This document shows, piece by piece, positions 62,801 through 64,000 of a stretch of DNA of 64,000 nt. Position 1 is the first letter of the stretch. Each line of letters starts with the position of its first letter. The position numbers were made by a program, and so were the translations under genes. The DNA lies in NCBI RefSeq assembly GCF_035046505.1, contig NC_089830.1:8794315-8858314 (forward strand), in the 5' to 3' direction. The notes beneath the pieces were generated by a model. It ran no database searches. It was not told where the DNA came from and saw only the letters and a list, made by a program, of their open reading frames with translations. The stretch is from Tiliqua scincoides (Eukaryota > Chordata > Lepidosauria > Squamata > Scincidae).

Positions 62801-63157
62801 ATGGGGTGGGAGGCACTCTCTAAGGAGGGGGGAGGCACTCTGTAAGAAGGGGAAATGTTCATTTCATTCCCAAATCAAACAATCCCATTTCCATTCTTTT
62901 CTCCTTTGCATCACCACCACTATCCCCATGGAGAGAAAGAGGGCTATCGTCTCCCCCCCCACACCGTACTTGTGCTTGTTTATGGTGAGGGGTGGGAGGC
63001 CGAGATTCAGCTGGCAAAACTGCATGCGGGCACAGATGTCTCGGAAGTCCTGGTTCCGCCGCTCATACTCCTCGGCGTGGGCTGCCAGGTGGCTGTTCAC
63101 CACACAGAGGGTGGTGTTGTGCAGCTTGAACCGGATGGCCACCCCACCCTTGTTGCC
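50121..63157 (-). CDS. INPP5B: INPP5B, type II inositol polyphosphate 5-phosphatase (3' twelve exons; 5' part outside window)
   Basis: Read right to left, the exons are 62970-63157, 61426-61537, 58338-58447, 55959-56094, 54693-54803, 54244-54406, 53667-53902, 52936-53049, 52488-52572, 51650-51777, 51380-51497 and 50121-50245; all phases agree. The catalytic part has [15 protein letters not shown] (motif 1), PAWCDRIL (motif 2) and SDHKPV. It is followed by an ASH domain ([13 protein letters not shown] to [12 protein letters not shown]) and a C-terminal RhoGAP-like domain ([15 protein letters not shown] onward). The Arg finger position reads DLFQQPG, so the GAP is predicted inactive, as is usual for INPP5B and OCRL. 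The protein removes the 5-phosphate from PI(4,5)P2 and related lipids at Golgi and endosomal membranes. It ends CGVL, a CAAX-type box. Choice over OCRL rests on the CAAX end and synteny next to MTF1. Confidence 0.95.
50397..50849. mobile_element. Tigger/pogo-like element with TA duplication
   Basis: The ends CAGGTGGGGCCTCCATGTCC and, on the other strand, CAGTTGGGACCTCAGTATCT are imperfect inverted repeats, each flanked by TA. The CAGTTGGNCCTC...TATC type of end is typical of pogo-group Tc1/mariner elements. It is 453 bp without transposase, in the last INPP5B intron. Confidence 0.7.
51380..51497 (-). CDS. INPP5B: INPP5B RhoGAP-like exon
   Basis: Encodes [20 protein letters not shown] and [19 protein letters not shown]. 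Acceptor CCCCCAG, donor CTTG/GTAAGG, phase 1. Confidence 0.94.
51650..51777 (-). CDS. INPP5B: INPP5B RhoGAP-like exon
   Basis: Encodes [20 protein letters not shown] and [23 protein letters not shown] is the canonical helix of the RhoGAP fold. Confidence 0.95.
51905..52260 (-). mobile_element. CR1-like LINE 3' end in INPP5B intron
   Basis: Contains TAGTCCAGCTTCCTGTATCT, TTGGAACCTGTGATAGAG and the coding remnant [20 protein letters not shown] on the minus strand. 5'-truncated. Confidence 0.8.
52488..52572 (-). CDS. INPP5B: INPP5B exon with degenerate Arg-finger site
   Basis: Encodes [20 protein letters not shown] and DAGMMDTL. The FQQPG segment replaces the FRxSG-type Arg finger of active RhoGAPs. 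The donor ends ACTCTCA/GTATCC and is weak. Confidence 0.9.
52936..53049 (-). CDS. INPP5B: INPP5B ASH/RhoGAP linker exon
   Basis: Encodes [20 protein letters not shown] and [18 protein letters not shown]. Thirty-eight codons, phase 0 at both ends. Confidence 0.95.
53667..53902 (-). CDS. INPP5B: INPP5B ASH domain exon 2
   Basis: Encodes [60 protein letters not shown] and the start of the linker. Very close to mammalian INPP5B. Confidence 0.96.
54244..54406 (-). CDS. INPP5B: INPP5B ASH domain exon 1
   Basis: Encodes [40 protein letters not shown] and [14 protein letters not shown]. The acceptor is CCTTGCAG. Confidence 0.96.
54452..54548. repeat. Near-palindromic 90-bp element
   Basis: The arms CTGCATGTCTACTTAGAAGC and TTTACTTTCAGGAAAGTGTG flank CAAGTCCCATTGAG. 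It lies about 50 bp upstream (gene sense) of an INPP5B exon acceptor. Confidence 0.7.
54693..54803 (-). CDS. INPP5B: INPP5B linker exon after the phosphatase domain
   Basis: Encodes [20 protein letters not shown] and [17 protein letters not shown], phase 0 at both ends. Confidence 0.96.
55748..55922 (+). mobile_element. CR1-like LINE terminal fragment
   Basis: Contains AGAATGCCAGATGCAGGGGA, AGGAAGCTGGACTAGATGAG and the tail TTCTTAGGTTCTTATGTTC. Confidence 0.8.
55959..56094 (-). CDS. INPP5B: INPP5B exon with catalytic motif 2
   Basis: Encodes [40 protein letters not shown] and [13 protein letters not shown] and SDHKP are active-site motifs of the 5-phosphatase family. Confidence 0.97.
56095..58337. 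other. INPP5B intron, nothing further recognised
   Basis: No exon or complete transposon was seen. There is an AT-rich ATTTATTTATTTATTGG stretch at 56,630-56,646 and runs of A and C near 56,820-56,945. Confidence 0.4.
58338..58447 (-). CDS. INPP5B: INPP5B phosphatase exon
   Basis: Encodes [20 protein letters not shown] and [23 protein letters not shown] is conserved across 5-phosphatases. Confidence 0.96.
59822..60228 (-). mobile_element. tRNA-derived SINE with (AAT)n tail
   Basis: On the minus strand the left end has an A-box-like GGTCTAGAGGGTAGAGCC and a B-box-like GGTCGCCAGTTCGAGGCC. The 3' tail reads AAAGGCGGTATATAAATACC and then about 22 AAT repeats (59,823-59,891 on plus). This tail type, GGCGGNATATAAATA, is shared with Sauria SINEs and BovB-like LINEs of squamates. 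Confidence 0.75.
60329..60556 (-). mobile_element. hAT-like MITE, family 4, intact ends
   Basis: It begins CAGCCATTTTCAACC and ends GATGAAAATCACTG. A perfect 8-bp duplication AGATACAC flanks it (60,321-60,328 and 60,557-60,564). The interior matches 18,401-18,630 in reverse orientation. 228 bp, no coding capacity. Confidence 0.85.
61040..61378 (+). mobile_element. CR1-like LINE 3' end
   Basis: Plus-strand copy with GATTAATTTGTGGAACTCCT, AAAAGGGGATCGGAGAGG, AGGCATCTGATGGACGAC and the tail CATAGCCCCTCTTATGCTAA. It ends about 48 bp from an INPP5B exon. Confidence 0.8.
61426..61537 (-). CDS. INPP5B: INPP5B exon with catalytic motif 1
   Basis: Encodes [20 protein letters not shown] and [25 protein letters not shown] is the metal-binding motif 1 of the family. 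Confidence 0.97.
62027..62572. repeat. GC-rich inverted-repeat element in INPP5B intron
   Basis: Starts TTAAGGGCGCAATCCTGAGG and ends CAAGATAGGACTGCGCTGT, with GGCCAGCGCAAG and CCAGCGCAAG words near both ends. The left end resembles the TTA-family MITEs but the element is larger, about 545 bp. Family uncertain. Confidence 0.4.
62970..63157 (-). CDS. INPP5B: INPP5B exon, first in window
   Basis: Encodes [40 protein letters not shown] and [20 protein letters not shown]. The donor used is CACAA/GTACGG because only this keeps the frame into the next exon ([13 protein letters not shown]). Confidence 0.95.
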
Positions 63158-63161
63158 CTGA

Positions 63162-63163
<2 letters not shown>

Positions 63164-63204
<41 letters not shown>
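63164..63204. repeat. (AG)n microsatellite next to an INPP5B acceptor
   Basis: About 20 uninterrupted AG units, reading (CT)n on the gene strand. Only GCTCAG separates it from the exon, so the repeat forms the polypyrimidine tract. Confidence 0.9.
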
Positions 63205-63209
<5 letters not shown>

Positions 63210-64000
63210 CTCTTCCCCTGCACCAGTGGTATACCAAGGCTGGGCCAGGGGGGCAATCCGCCCTGGCGTCAGCAATAAGGGGTTGCCAGCACTGTGTGCC
63301 TGTCACTTTGAAGATTGGTTAGACTTGGACTCACCCCGGGGGGGGGGGTATCTTGAGACAGAGACCAGGTTGGTCCTTTGCTTTGAACAACTGGTAGCCC
63401 TGGCCTCTACTGGGGGAATCACGACATGGAGGCCAGGTCTACCCATGGCTTTGAAAGACCAAGGGCAGGACAGTGGGAGCAGTCCACCCTGGGTGTCAAA
63501 TACATTAGGTAAGCCAATTGCCCTGCACACCAAACTGGGAGAACAGAGGCAGCCTGAGTCAAGGGACCAGGAACTCCAAAGCCAGCAGGGTGAATACTTT
63601 GAGGTGAGCAGGAGAGTGCAAGGAGGGACCCAGCATAGGCCAGGAGGCAGCCCAGAGCTCCATTTGCAGAGCAGTCTGCAATCATCCCCTGCAACTTGTC
63701 ACTTTGGGTCTCCATATGGGGAAAAAGCCCTCAGAATAGCCTGCAGAAGCTTCCAGTAGCTACATCCATTCAAATCGGAATTTTCTTCAAAAACTGGAAG
63801 TAGTTTCAAGAGGCTTCTCCAAGCCATTCTGCAGCCCACACAGGCTAACAGAGTTGGTCGCCAGCCCAATGTGACCCAGGAAAGGCCTCTAGGGGTACAC
63901 AACTGTGGGAAGCCTCCAGAAGCACCCATGTGGACTGTGTATCCACGGATGGTCAAATTCACAGACAGGGAACCCATGGATGCAGAGGGTCCAATGTATA
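63205..64000. other. INPP5B intron with a Tigger-like end
   Basis: No further INPP5B exon was found, so the 5' part of the gene lies beyond the window. The last 110 bp, with GTGTATCCACGGATGG and CCATGGATGCAGAGGGTCC, resemble pogo/Tigger terminal sequence like that at 50,397-50,849. Confidence 0.5.

Noticed and set aside
62864-63256. INPP5B exon extended through the (CT)n tract into SLSLSL-type sequence
   Set aside because: The frame is open only because of the dinucleotide repeat; a proper acceptor and the GNKGG motif fix the exon start at 63,157.

Overview
This is vertebrate nuclear DNA, most likely from a squamate reptile. Multi-exon genes have GT-AG introns and CpG-rich promoters. The repeats fit a lizard or snake: a Sauria-type tRNA-derived SINE, CR1-like LINE 3' ends sharing one short tail, and many small hAT-type elements. 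The gene order MANEAL(+) - YRDC(-) - MTF1(-) - INPP5B(-) matches human chromosome 1p34.3. Nothing bacterial, no CRISPR array and no recognisable retroviral element was seen.

Layout. 1-3.6 kb is repeats, including a LINE with an inverted 5' part and a cluster of near-palindromic 90-bp elements. 3.6-10.3 kb holds complete MANEAL (four coding exons, 443 aa). 13.6-17.9 kb holds YRDC on the minus strand; five coding exons could be joined by matching splice phases, but the last exon was not found. 18-21.7 kb is nested LINE and hAT insertions. 21.7-46.1 kb holds MTF1 on the minus strand: ten coding exons (741 aa), a probable long 3' UTR and a non-coding first exon in a CpG island. 46.3-50.1 kb is AT-rich repeat debris and a second LINE copy. 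50.1-63.2 kb holds the 3' part of INPP5B on the minus strand, twelve exons from the middle of the 5-phosphatase domain to the stop; its 5' part lies beyond the window.

The genes are unrelated housekeeping or regulatory genes rather than a pathway: Golgi endomannosidase-like enzyme, tRNA t6A synthesis, metal-responsive transcription, and phosphoinositide 5-phosphatase.

The most unusual structure is a 1,262-bp hAT-like transposon (37,784-39,045) with a perfect 8-bp target duplication inside an MTF1 intron. It carries a G-rich minisatellite, a CpG-island promoter-like array of repeated CCAAT, E2F-like and ATGGCGG boxes, and an open first-exon-like segment with a hydrophobic leader and a consensus 5' splice site. 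All are in the MTF1 sense direction, so it looks like a transposon that captured a host promoter and first exon. A second notable point is a LINE tail that supplies the sequence of the YRDC exon 5 splice donor.
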